A stretch of 64,000 bases of DNA, from contig OW028580.1 of the NCBI GenBank assembly GCA_932294295.1, positions 32,868,136-32,932,135 on the forward strand, written 5' to 3'. Each line of letters opens with the position of its first letter. The stretch's first letter is position 1. The DNA comes from Alitta virens. Lineage: Eukaryota; Annelida; Polychaeta; Phyllodocida; Nereididae. A model generated the notes under the pieces. The model was not told where the DNA came from and did not search any database. It was given only the letters and a program-made list of their open reading frames with translations. Shown here piece after piece: positions 21,502 to 33,364 of this stretch. Both the position numbers and the translations under genes were made by a program.

Positions 21502-24500
21502 ATGGAACTGACCAGAGTGTATTTTCTTCTGTTGGTGACCCTCATTGGTAAGTAATCTTACATTTAATTTCACCTGGCAGACTTTCATGAAAATATAGAC
21601 TGGTAGTTTGAACCAATTTTATGGTCAGTATGTGACCAACCAAGGTTTTTTGAATAAATCAAATTTGGGACCATAAATAGTTTCAATCAATACTTTGGTT
21701 GACTTACAGCAGAACTCATAGACTTGGAAACAAAACTTTAGACGTCCTCATGAGTATGAAATCTGCATTTTCCCAAAGCAAGGTCTTTTTCTCCACAGTA
21801 CGCTGCGAGGCCTTGCTTGATTTCTCGTTTTTTAAATTTTTGCCGTAGCCCTCTAAATAGGCACATGACTAAGTAGGTCAGCCAATGAGTGATGCACTAG
21901 AGGTCAAAACATTCAACAGTCATGGCCTGTGCACTTGCTGCGCTAAATATAGATACTCCTATCAATGACATTGATATGCATAAACCAGCAAATTTAAACA
22001 AATTTCTAGCTAGGCACCCACCGGAGCCATGTGGAGAAGGACTTGCTTGAGGAAGATGAGAAATCTGCTGTAGGAAAAAATCCTATAGTTAGTCACATAC
22101 TGACCATGAATTTATGGTTTAAAAAATAGAGAAGTGGAAGTGAATTCTAAGCTTGCCAATTAAAAATGCTGGTTTCAATGAGCCCCTGATCTCTAAAATA
22201 AATATGAAAATGCAAGAGCCTCTTTGCATCTATCTGTCAAACAGGCTGTAAAATGCATGTCTCTGTCAAACAGGCTGTGCAATGTATGTTTCTGTTACCC
22301 TGTTGCTCTCACTATAGGCTGGTATGTGTTGTAGTTAATTCTGATTATCTTGTATATATTTTTTCTCAGGGGCCACAGTCGCGGAGCAGAAGCGAGCTTT
22401 ATTTATGGATGATGACAAAAATGGCATTACTTTTCCAACCGGAGATGACAATGAAGCTGACGACGAAGCTGGCGAAGAGGAGGACAAAAGGTCAGTAATG
22501 GAATTTGTTTTTAGCAAGGAACCTTAATTTTGAGATCACCATCAGATAATATATATAAGACCATGCTAACTGTTGGGGTATTTTAGCTCATCTAATTATT
22601 CTTAATTTAGAGGTCGTCATTGCTATCACTGATGAATTCCGCCTATATGAGATGGAGAAAATGAGTTGATCCTTTTTATTAAACCACTGCTCCACTCCAT
22701 CAAATATATGCAATAGGTACTTAGCAATAGGCAACCACAGTGAAAGCTCTTAAGCCCCCGCAGCTAACTAAAGATAGTACATGTATATACTAATATACTA
22801 TCTTTGAGCTAACCCCATTTCAGAGGCAATACAAAATGCCAAACTAAGATTGCACTGAAAACATTGATGGTCACCATTATTTTTTCACCCCACAGGAGCC
22901 TGAATTTTGAACTGAACGCCCAGAAGGCCAAAGCATTCCAACGCCAAAGTCGGCGGGGCATTAAGTGGGGAGGAAGTAACAAACGTGAAGAATGTCGCGA
23001 AGGGTGCTCTAAGGAGGAGTTGGAGGAACTTGGAATGAACAATGGACAAATTGTCAGTTTTGCTATATAGCTATGTTACAGCTTGTTCTGTTTTACATGT
23101 GGCCTTCATGTTTCTCAGCAATTAGAGAGGGAGAGAAACAAATGACACCCCCTCCCCCTCCATTCTGCGCTGGTTCATTTTAGTGTTTCCCATAGCAGGT
23201 GCATAGCCATGAAGTTTCCATGTTATAGCGATGGCCAAGAATTGTGAATTGAGTATTTTGTTGTGATCAAGTTTAAACAAAATCTCTATTTAATAAACGT
23301 TGTGGCTAAAAAAATAGTAAAATGCTTCAATGACCCAACCTATTCAAGTAGTTGCATTATATTACTGCGCGTAATATTCAATTACATCACAAGGTAGTGG
23401 CATCCCGGACCATCCCTAAAAATTCGCTGCAAAGCCTTAAAAAGCTTTATGTTTACATATATGGGTTAAAATTAACAATGTTTGTGTTACAAGTACACTG
23501 ATGTTGTTCATACATCAAAATGCAGTTTCATATATCTTTTTCGTTTCAGCTAGAGTACATGAAAGACTTCAACTGCCAATACAGAAAGTCCTGTCCAAGT
23601 GGCACCTACTGTCATTATGGACCAAATCCAAATTATAGCCATAACCATCGACTCGCTGTTTACTGCAACCGTAAGTGATGATATTATACACCTAAATTGT
23701 AACAACCAATCAACTCTTACAAAGAGCACCACATGACAGGACCAATAAATATTAGGCCGCCTGTAGGGCTTTTATGACTAGAGATTGGCCAAAAACAAAA
23801 TCTACTGTCATGCTATTCTCAGATGACCGGATCGGAACTATGTTGTCCTATTTAATCTGCGCGGCCATGATGCGCAAAAACTTTCAATGACCTACTTACA
23901 CAAAAATCATTCTAAGCTTAAGATGATACAGACCTACCCAACAAATTTGAAGAAACTCACGTTAGAACACTGTTAATCATCAGTTCTATGAGATTCAAGA
24001 CAAGACAAGCAGTAGAACTATGGTTTTGAATGTTCCATGGGAGCTACTTCCATTGCCGTGATTTTCCATAAAGCTACCCAACTAAATGAACGTTCGACCA
24101 ATCAGAGCAGAGCTTATTTAATTACTAGGTTATTTGCTAGGCAACGAGCTCTAACAAACTCTGTGATTGGCCGTGGCGCTTAAGTTACAAATCAATGCGC
24201 CGTCATGATCCGCGCTGACAAAAAATAAGCCAAAACTTTTATTGATGATGTCACAGAAAATGCCTTTGGCGGCGTAGCAAGGTAAACATGACTGTGTACA
24301 TACGAAAAAGATGTGTTTGCTCAACCGGAATGATCGCGATTTTGTTGTTGTTATTACCCACATGTATGAAAATGGCATCAAACTTCAAACAAAGTATCAT
24401 TTTAGTACAACTCCTGCGGCCTCTCATGCACATTGCATAATCATATTAGTTATATTGCTTATGTGAAAGTGAAAGTAGTAAAGCTATTGTGATGTCATCA

Positions 24501-27500
24501 GTCTCAGCTGACACAGACAGTCCAATCATTTTTTGATGACGTTACCTAAAAGCTACACCAATGACCTGATTACATGTATGATGAAATCATTAAGAATTAT
24601 TAAATTCCTCAGATTTAATAAATATATACAATCTCAACAGCCCACTGTATGAAATGAACAATCATTGTATTTGTAACCAAGGTATATTTTTAGAATGCAG
24701 ACACTGGGTCAATAGCACATGACACACTACTTCGCTTGCCTCTGCAATAAATATAAGACTGAATATATTATCATTTGTACAGAAATATACAATCTTAACT
24801 GAAGTTCCTCCTCTAACAAATGTTCTCTTTATGCAAATGAGCAAAATCACAATTTCTCACACTGCCTATATGCAAACTATCCTAAATTTTAATTTCAGGC
24901 AATGGTGGCTGGAGCAGTTGGTCATCCTGGAGTGCTTGTACCAAACCTTGTGGAGGAGGTACCAAGACAAGGACACGATCTTGCAACAACCCGACTCCTA
25001 TGTATTATGGCAGGAAATGCTCTGGCAGCACAAGAATGACCTACCGCTGTAACACTCAACCATGCCCAAGTGAGTTTACTAACTATTTTTATGGAATTGT
25101 GATGGGATGGATGCTGTGGTCAACCAGTGGTGGGTGGGTGGGTGAGGGCTACATGTCCTGTATTTGTCAACCTGATTGGCTAATTAGGACAGGCAGTAAC
25201 TATGGCAATGAGATAAAGGATAAAACAGCCATCCAACTTAGGCTCGACCAGGAATTGAACCTGGGATACAGTGGTTGGAAGCCAGGGCGATCACACCTTT
25301 CCGCAGGAGGGAGTCCTGGAGAATTCGGGGGAGCAAGAATCCTAGTGGGGGGGGGGGGGGGCAAGCAATTTGACAGCATAGATCAGTTCATTTTAACCAT
25401 AAGAATACAAACCTACGAGTCCCTGTACTTAATAAGATGATCAATGTCGTAACGGACAAATTATGAAGAACTATTTTGTTCGCCGCTTAGTTAAATTTAA
25501 CGTGCATAGTGATTGACCTACTTCCACGGCCTATCTCACAATGCTTTCATATTTACTAGACCCTCATCTACGATGCGGCCTGAGGGTCTAGGCCTAGACT
25601 GGCCCCCACCCATGTCTTTTAATGGAATGCTGTAGTCTAGTGGTTAAGATGTTTGTCTGCAGTCCAAAAGGTTGTGGGTTTGAAACCCAACCATGGCATC
25701 CTCTTCAACCATCGCCTAAATCGATGGAAAACGACTTGCTAGGCCCTTCATGGTCAGCAAAGAAAAAAGAGGAGGTTCAGGAATTATTCTGCTTGCAAAA
25801 GGGTATAGGGAGGTACAGGGTAGTTGAAGTTAACAATGTTTTAACCTATAAGACATTACCATCTGATTACGGTATGGATATATTGGTATGGCTAGCAAGC
25901 AAAAGATTCGCTAAGACATTGTACCTGGCATTAGACACCCACAGTGATGGCACTGGTGTAAGGTCTCAAGCCCCTGTGGTTAACTCCGTGTTCAAGGCTG
26001 AATACTCCTCAGGGAGAAAGTATATTTATTACAATGACTGGTTAATCAATGTTATCATCATGCATTGTACTTTGACATTCATTTCATCCATTTTCTTATC
26101 AGTCAATGGCGGATGGTCGGCCTATTCCGCCTGGACTCCATGCACCAAATCTTGCGGCGGTGGAACGCAACAACAAACCAGGGTGTGCAACAGACCTAGA
26201 CCAGCAAACGGTGGGAAATCTTGCTCAGGATCAGCTACAAATACTCGCAGATGCAACACTGACCTATGCCCAGGTATAGTAATACCTCAGAGACTTATAA
26301 GTCATTTATGAATGTATAATGTGAGACACTGGTCAACGTCATTGTGAATTATTGTGTAGCTGGTGATCTGCCTACTTTCCCCATGATTCTTTCTCTATGA
26401 TTACAATTAAAAGTATTCGAGCAACTTAATCTGATTGGGTGCTCTGCGTTAATACCAATTGAACACTAATAGAAATCCAACCTAACCTTATTTGCACATA
26501 ATAAACCCTAAATATATGAATCCGGTCTGAACAAAGCAGTCAGCTCAGAAATGGATACTTATTCCTGCAAATAACAAACTTTTGTTAATAGTGGTTCAGT
26601 ACTAGTGATCACACCAGGGCATTGACTATTTCAATGTTCTTCACTCTTGCACATGATACACTTGTACAGCTATGAGCAATTTATACACTCAATAAATGAT
26701 GACTAAACAATCTCATTGCAGTTGATGGAGGTTGGTCCACCTGGTCTCAGTACACCGCTTGTTCAGTGTCTTGCGGTGGTGGGACCAAGTCTCGCACGAG
26801 GACATGCACCAAGCCTGCTCCAGCTCATGGAGGAGCAAAATGCGCAGGATTCAGCACTCAAGACGAAATTTGCAACAAGAACCCTTGTCCAGGTTTGTTA
26901 CCACGAGCAATCAGAACCAAAGTATACTGCGATGATATATGCAATTACGTTATAGAGCTATAATCGAAGTAAAATATCACTGAAATGAAACTTCACATAA
27001 ACTTTGACCTGGTATATAACCAATACAAATATGTTATTGTCCTAAAAATAGTTTGATGTAATGACCAAACTGTCACCTTTTAAGCCGGTTTTAAATTTCA
27101 GTATTAAACTCAGCCATGACTCTCAGTTCTTCGGAGGGATTTAACTAACATTTTTGTTGTATCCCAAAGGCAGAGGGATATGACCAACAAAAATGTTATT
27201 TAACTCTCAACTATGAGAGATATAACTAAGTTATACTCCATTCTGCATATTTAATAATTTGTTTAAATCGTTTAAATGCCTTTATTATGCAAAACAAGTT
27301 CAGTTTGTACCCAGGAGGGAGTTAACTAACATTTTCCTAGGTTATTACTTGCTCAGAACAACAGGAAAACAGTCTAAGTGGACTATAATTGCTGTTATTC
27401 GCTAAAGTAACATTGTGTGTAAATTTCAGTGAAGGGAGGCTGGTCAGCATTCACCGAATGGGCTCCATGCAGCGTGTCTTGTGGAGGTGGAACCCAAATA

Positions 27501-30221
27501 AGGACAAGAAAATGCAACTCACCAGCACCTGCAAATGGCGGATTGAACTGTGCGGGAGATGAACAACAGAGTCGCAGCTGCAACCCAGATCCATGCCCTG
27601 GTAATTAAAAAAGCTACTACTTCAGTGTGTGTGTGTTATTGTTTAATGCCTCATCAGCACCTGAGTGGGCTATGTAGAGAAACTAATCTTGGTATCAGGG
27701 ATAACTTGCCATTAAGGCCTTTACACAGTAATGATCAATAAATTCCATTATGCCAACTAATGTATTTGGCGATGTTTTCTGCCACATTTCAGTGGACGGG
27801 GTGTGGTCAGCCTGGTCGGAGTTTTCAGCCTGTTCTGCATCTTGTGGCGGAGGTACGAAAACACGTAAGAGGACGTGTACCAACCCTGCCCCAGGACATG
27901 GAGGAGCAAATTGCCAAGGAGACAGCACTGAAGAAGCAGACTGTAATACTGACCCCTGTCCAGGTTGGTCATTTGTCTACAACTTTGCATAAATTGACAA
28001 ATGCATTTGTGACTACCTCATCTCAATCCCCTTGGCCAGAAATAGAGATCATTCCTTTTACCAATCTAGTTTAGGTGCAGGGCATTTAGTTGGAATACAA
28101 CATAGTGCTACTAGTGGCAAATCCAGAGGTCATGGGTTCAAATCTGACAGACTAAAGCATGTCATTTACATTTGTACCAACTCCCAGAAGATCCCAATAG
28201 TGCAGTTATCTACCTCCAACAACAGACCAACTTGGCTAGAGGAATCATTTTGGCTCATCTGGTTGAGGTGTTGGCACTTAGATCGTAACAGAACACCCCC
28301 AGAACCTTCCAATGCCATGTATTGTATAATGTAGGTTATTAAACATTCTTTTGACCCTGACTCCACATTTATATTGCTCCTCAAAAGCTTGGGATCTCAA
28401 TCATATTAGCCTCTTTCTGCATCCTTGTTATCTGATAACTTTACTTGCAGTTGCTGGAGGTTGGGCTCAATGGAACCCCTGGACAGCTTGCTCAGTTTCT
28501 TGTGGAGCAGGAACCCAAAGCAGAACCAGAGCATGCACCGCCCCAGCACCTGCTCATGGCGGAAAGGTGTGTGATGGCACACCCAGTGAAACTAGGGACT
28601 GCAATGAAGCTCCTTGCGAAAGTAATTACTTTACAAATTTAATCTGTAATTCTATTGATTATAAGATGAAAATATATAATAAATTGGTATGTATTTTTGA
28701 GAATAACACTAATCTGTTGAATGTTGTTGCCGTTTAGGTGCTGACCTTGAAGCTGGCATGAGTGAATCCAATGTCGAGTCTGACAGTGAGTACACCTTTC
28801 ATGAAAGTTAATCATTCACAAAATTAGTTTCTGGTCTTAATTGAGGTTTTTGCTGTAATTAGGTGCAATTAAGTGTGTAATGTCTGAAGAGCAAAAACTC
28901 AAATAGGCCCCACAAGGAATGCATTTTCCCAACTGAAGGCAATAAGCATAAATGAATTTAGCTCCTTAACATCCTAAATTACTAGACTGAGTAAAATTTA
29001 GCCGAAAGGCCAACAAGACCAAATTTCAGGCTAAACCACAAAACTTCAATCTAGCATTTTCAACATAAAAGCCACTAATAAAGTCACCAAAGTATTTAAG
29101 CCACTTATAATGAAAACAAGGAAAGCCTTAACACAGAGGACCAATGTGTAGGTCACTGTTTGTGTTCTTTTCAGCCTGTAAGCTGAACTACATCGAAGTG
29201 GCAACTAATCACGCTAAAGGAGGCACAGCCGCACCCGAGGAATATCAAGACACTGTCGAAAATTGCAAGAAGATTTGTGGACAAGTGATGAACTGCATGG
29301 GATACGACTGGGACACGGGAGACAGTCCCTGGAAGGGAATCAGATGCTGGCTTAAGAACGTTGAATTCAGCGCAATTGATGGCGTTGACTACTACCAGAA
29401 GAGAGACTGGAAGGGTGACTCAGGTGAGCACGCAATTGGTTTGTCTGACGCAACATATATGAAACAATTCTGCAGCTCTTTCTTTTCATTAAAGCGATTG
29501 CAAATATCAGTTAAGGCTAACTTTACAGCTGATTTCACAGACTTGGAAACTAAACTCCAGAGGACATCATGTGAATCTGGGACTCCCCATTGACTAAGCA
29601 GTCCCTCGGCCAGCGGGAGTCCTTGATTCACAGGACATTTTTCCGGAGTTTATTTTCTACCATATAATGTACAACAAGTTCTCCAGATAATGAATATAAC
29701 CCCAAAAACGAATGGAAGAGACATAAACATACCTGTTTGAGGTGGGCCATTATTGGTTGCTGGTTATTTTTTTGTCTCAACAGGCATCTTGTAGGGAGCA
29801 AAATCATGATATGACAAGACCAAGTAGTAAAATCTAACATGAATGAAAGTCATAGTCAGCATAGCATGTATTTTCACTGAAAGGCAATATATTCACGCAT
29901 ACACCAAAACAAGTCCAAGTAAATTAGAACTAAGCAGTCAACTCAATTATCCTCTGCGATTTCTTTGCAGTTGCATCTTTCATGAAGTACAATAACTTCC
30001 ACGGAGAAGGAGCAATCCAGAACCAAGACATCACAACAGTCGAAGACTGCGCCAAGAAGTGCCTGGAAAAAGAAATTTGCTTGGCATTCGACTTCGACAG
30101 AAATGATAAGCCCTGGAAGGACACTCGCTGCTGGACCCACGAGAACGAACTGGAAGCCTGGGCTGATGGCAACCACAACATGAAAGTGCCTTGTCCAATG
30201 AGGCATAACATCACACCATAA
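21502..30221 (+). CDS. Gene C: complete secreted six-TSP1, two-PAN protein
   Basis: Thirteen coding blocks: 21502-21547, 22370-22490, 22896-23052, 23550-23670, 24899-25069, 26103-26273, 26722-26892, 27430-27600, 27793-27963, 28451-28621, 28738-28785, 29175-29423, 29971-30221; 2,019 nt, 672 residues, all with GT/AG borders. Architecture is the same as gene B. By eye the first four exons are identical to those of gene B. Later differences include Ala to Thr at the end of TSP1 repeat 2 and Lys to Thr in PAN 1 (DWDTGDS). It is the array member next to TACC and converges on it. There are no stops or frameshifts, so all visible exons of the three genes look functional. Confidence 0.92.
25146..25325 (-). 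mobile_element. Antisense tRNA-derived SINE in gene C intron
   Basis: Counterpart of 12055-12235 with the minus-strand B box at 25251-25261. It was duplicated with the unit rather than inserted independently. Confidence 0.7.
25347..25361 (+). repeat. Poly(G) tract, 15 G
   Basis: Two G shorter than the matching tract in gene B. Confidence 0.8.
25620..25790 (+). mobile_element. Sense tRNA-derived SINE in gene C intron
   Basis: A box 25641-25651 and B box 25677-25687; counterpart of 12533-12700. Confidence 0.7.
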
Positions 30222-30317
30222 GTTGAAGAAACTGATCAGCCAATGTGTACTTAAATAGTACAATGCAATTATCAGACTCATCTTGAGTTTGGTGATGACA
30301 CCAGTTAATGTGATTAC

Positions 30318-30323
30318 AATAAA
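30318..30323 (+). terminator. Poly(A) signal of gene C
   Basis: AATAAA 97 bp after the stop; the surrounding 3' UTR matches unit A more closely than unit B. Confidence 0.7.
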
Positions 30324-30372
30324 CGCAAGCATCCAAAACTCTGTCTTGCTTATTTGTAAAACTGCCATTTGG

Positions 30373-30450
30373 TGGAATGCTGTGGTCTAATGGTCAAGGT
30401 GATCACCTACAAAATGTAAGGTTGTGAGTCAAGCCCCTAATACAGTGTGG
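30373..30450 (+). mobile_element. tRNA-derived SINE head downstream of gene C
   Basis: Perfect A box at 30391-30401 and a weak B box at 30426-30436. The upstream context gctgtggtctaatgg is a typical tRNA D-arm start. Confidence 0.5.
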
Positions 30451-31244
30451 AGGAATTAAGCAGATCCTCTTAACTCTTCTCAGTTTAACTTACAGCATGT
30501 GCAGTACTGTAAACAGTGGTGACAAATATAGAGTGCAAAGTTCCATGCAGTGCTTATGGTTGCTTACACATGTCCTTGGGATTTGAGAAAGACTCATGCC
30601 AGTACAGCATTGGCCCGATATCCACAGAAAATGTTAATATGAGTTTACAGTTTGCCAGTACATGATACACACATTGATTCTACCAACAATTGCATCTTGG
30701 CAGTCCAGTTATTCTCCGGGACACCTCTCTGGGCCCAAAAAGAAATCAACCTTGAACGCAAGATTAATCATAGGGGCTTAAGAGGTCACACCAGCATATT
30801 CATAGTGAGAGCGGATGCTTCAAGTCTTCAATGAACAACAGCAATGGTTTAGGTCGGGGTCAACCAGAGACATGTTTTTTTAATTTGATGAAATTCACAC
30901 GCTGTTAGAACTATGCATTTTCAAATTGCAATTGACACAAGAGGCCTCAGATGCAGGGTGAAATGCACTAGTCTTCAATGAATGACTTGAAGATTTTCTC
31001 CTAGCAACATGGTGGGCGTACTGCCCCCATCTGCAGATTAACCAATTTGATGAAATTTACATGCTATTAAGACTGAGCATTTTCAAATTTCAATTAAACA
31101 AAAAGAGGGCAGTAAAAGCAAGTTGTTCACTCCCTATTGCTAGATAATGAGGTACGAGAATGCATAACTAAGCAAGTTGAACAATTTGTGATATTACTCA
31201 CAAAAATGTACAAATATAACAAAGAAATCAAACCAAACAAAAAG
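30451..31244. other. Intergenic spacer between convergent gene C and TACC
   Basis: Non-coding. Unit C lacks about 37 bp present in units A and B (around 4821-4857). No gene or clear motif seen. Confidence 0.6.
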
Positions 31245-31263
31245 ATCAGTTCAAGTTTATACA

Positions 31264-31269
31264 TTTATT
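31264..31269 (-). terminator. Candidate TACC poly(A) signal
   Basis: AATAAA on the minus strand, about 2.03 kb past the TACC stop. Other minus-strand signals may be used. Confidence 0.45.
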
Positions 31270-32231
31270 CAAACATGTTTACAGTTATGAATATAAAAAT
31301 TAAAATATGCAATAATCATGACAAACTAAATGTATAATTCCAAACCATTTCAATCATGCTGATTTTCTGAATATTTTCAACTTTTTTTTCTCTAAAATTA
31401 GAGTACAACTGTAAAGCAGGTCATTGTATTTTTAATCGGTTTTAAGCGATTTTTTTTTGTTGACAAGTGTCAGTGCAAACTGAATCTGTGATGGTGAAAT
31501 AATTCATAAAAGGTTTATCACAATATTATCTGACATTTTAAGTCAAATTTAAGGTTATTTACAACTTAAAAAAAGACACTTCATCTTCTGTGCACATTAC
31601 AAACTGCGCGTGAAAAGCAATGAGCGGAATAAATTGTATTAAAAGAAATAAATTGCAATGAAAGACAAGTCAGGTTTGACCTCGTAAAATTACAAGGTCA
31701 GCAGTTGACCCTATTCAATAAGGTTTCTAATCATAGAAAAATATAAATTAAAACTTTAAGATTTTGCAATATTGTTCTACACACATGGATTTGATAAAGA
31801 TACACCAGTTGTTTTTCAACTCGCGCAAAATTAATATTAAATATAAATAAAAAACCTCAAACTGAATGTTACACAGTTAAATTCTACTTTTTCATAACAG
31901 CTCTTTATCAACTTTTTTGATTGTGTACATAAAATATCAAGGAAATTTTGTATTTTAGCATGCTTTCAAAAAACATGCCACATGTATGAGAAAGCATGAT
32001 AATTTCACAAGTACAATTTGACAAATTTAACAAGTTTTAACGTCATTTATAATCCCGTTAAATGGAAAGCCCCTAGTTATAACAAGCAAACCTAAGGGCA
32101 AGTCGTAACATTTATCAACATTGAAAATATTCAACACTGTACAATAATTTACAAGAAGCTCTATATATAAGCAGCAATGTACACTAATGCTATTTAAAAA
32201 AACAAAAATCAACTGAAATCCATTCCAAACT

Positions 32232-32281
32232 GTCGCCATAGCAACTCGCTACAAAATGTCAGAACCTGTGGCCATAGCAAC
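32232..32281 (-). promoter_or_regulatory. Paired RFX X-box-like sites in TACC 3' UTR
   Basis: GTCGCCATAGCAAC (32232-32245) and GTGGCCATAGCAAC (32268-32281), read on the plus strand. The motif is nearly symmetric. Both are perfect matches to GTNRCC-NN-RGYAAC and lie about 1.0 kb past the TACC stop. Confidence 0.5.
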
Positions 32282-33298
32282 AGACCAAGTATGACCAATT
32301 ATTGTCAGAGACTCGATGAATCATTTTCTAAAACAACAGCATCCATCATGAGTACAAGTCAACAAAATCCTTGCCTGTTTAAGATATTAAATGTACACGT
32401 ATGATACATTATATATTTAATATTACCTACAATATACCCCATAAAATACCTAGACCTATCTACATAGGCAATAGTCTCTTACATTTGTGAGACTACAAAC
32501 TTGTAAGGCCGACTTTTTGGTTTTAGTGCCACAGATAATATTACGGAGGGTTTTTGTTTTTTTAAGATAATCAGTTTACGCTACACTCAGCACCATGCTA
32601 CATTCCATTTCTCACTCAATCGACCAATCAGCAATCAGAATCAGTCACATCTTCACATTCATGCTCAGCCATCCCAAACCTTTCACCTTGTTCTAAAAGC
32701 AAACATGGCTGTGTGAATCAGTCGCCTTTTGAACACTTTAGTAATAGTCAAACAGGCTACGAGACGAATAAATAAATGAGATTTCTAAAATGCTATTACA
32801 ATCGATAGATTACACCCTGTCTGGTTATGATAATACAATTACTGTTGTACCAGTTTTAACCGTAATACAGGCTAGTTAAGCATTTCTTATGATTGAATTG
32901 TAACGAGAATACAATATTTCTCCCTTTCTCCTACAGTAGCTCGGCACGAAAGACAGAAAATTTCTCAACTGGTAAAAGTTGAGCTTCGAGCAGCTGTACT
33001 AAGGGCAAGTTGATATTCAGCTGTTGTCTCTATGTATTTAAAAGTACACATATATATCAAATATGTTGTGTACACCTATGAGCGTACTTGAGTACAACTG
33101 GTTAAAACCTACATATGTCAGCGCATGTGATTAAGCCAGATTTGACGATCCTATGAAGCGATTTTAATACACCAGAGAGAATGATCAATTGGCGTTCTGT
33201 TGCCTTGTAAGGTAGGACTCAGAAACAACCAAACACTTCTCCCAATTGTCCGCAGGATACCATGAAAATAAGAACAAATAAAACGTCAGCGAGAGATC

Positions 33299-33364
33299 TT
33301 AGCTGTCTCCAACTTTGGCGAAAAGCTCATCACAGATGGCGGTCAACTCTTTGTTTTCTTTCGT
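33299..33364 (-). CDS. TACC: TACC last coding exon
   Basis: 66 bp, phase 0, encoding the end of the coiled coil with ELTAICDELFAKVGDS and TAA. The ELTxICDEL ending is diagnostic of TACC proteins. This is the intact parent of the orphan copies in units A and B. Confidence 0.95.
   Translation of the reverse strand, partial: TKENKELTAICDELFAKVGDS

Larger units (their letters stand above)
31245..33298 (-). other. Proposed TACC 3' UTR
   Basis: About 2 kb downstream of the TACC stop on the minus strand, ending near a minus-strand AATAAA (TTTATT at 31264-31269). It is AT-rich with no open frame. Its extent is inferred from the first convincing poly(A) signal. Units A and B carry copies. Confidence 0.5.
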
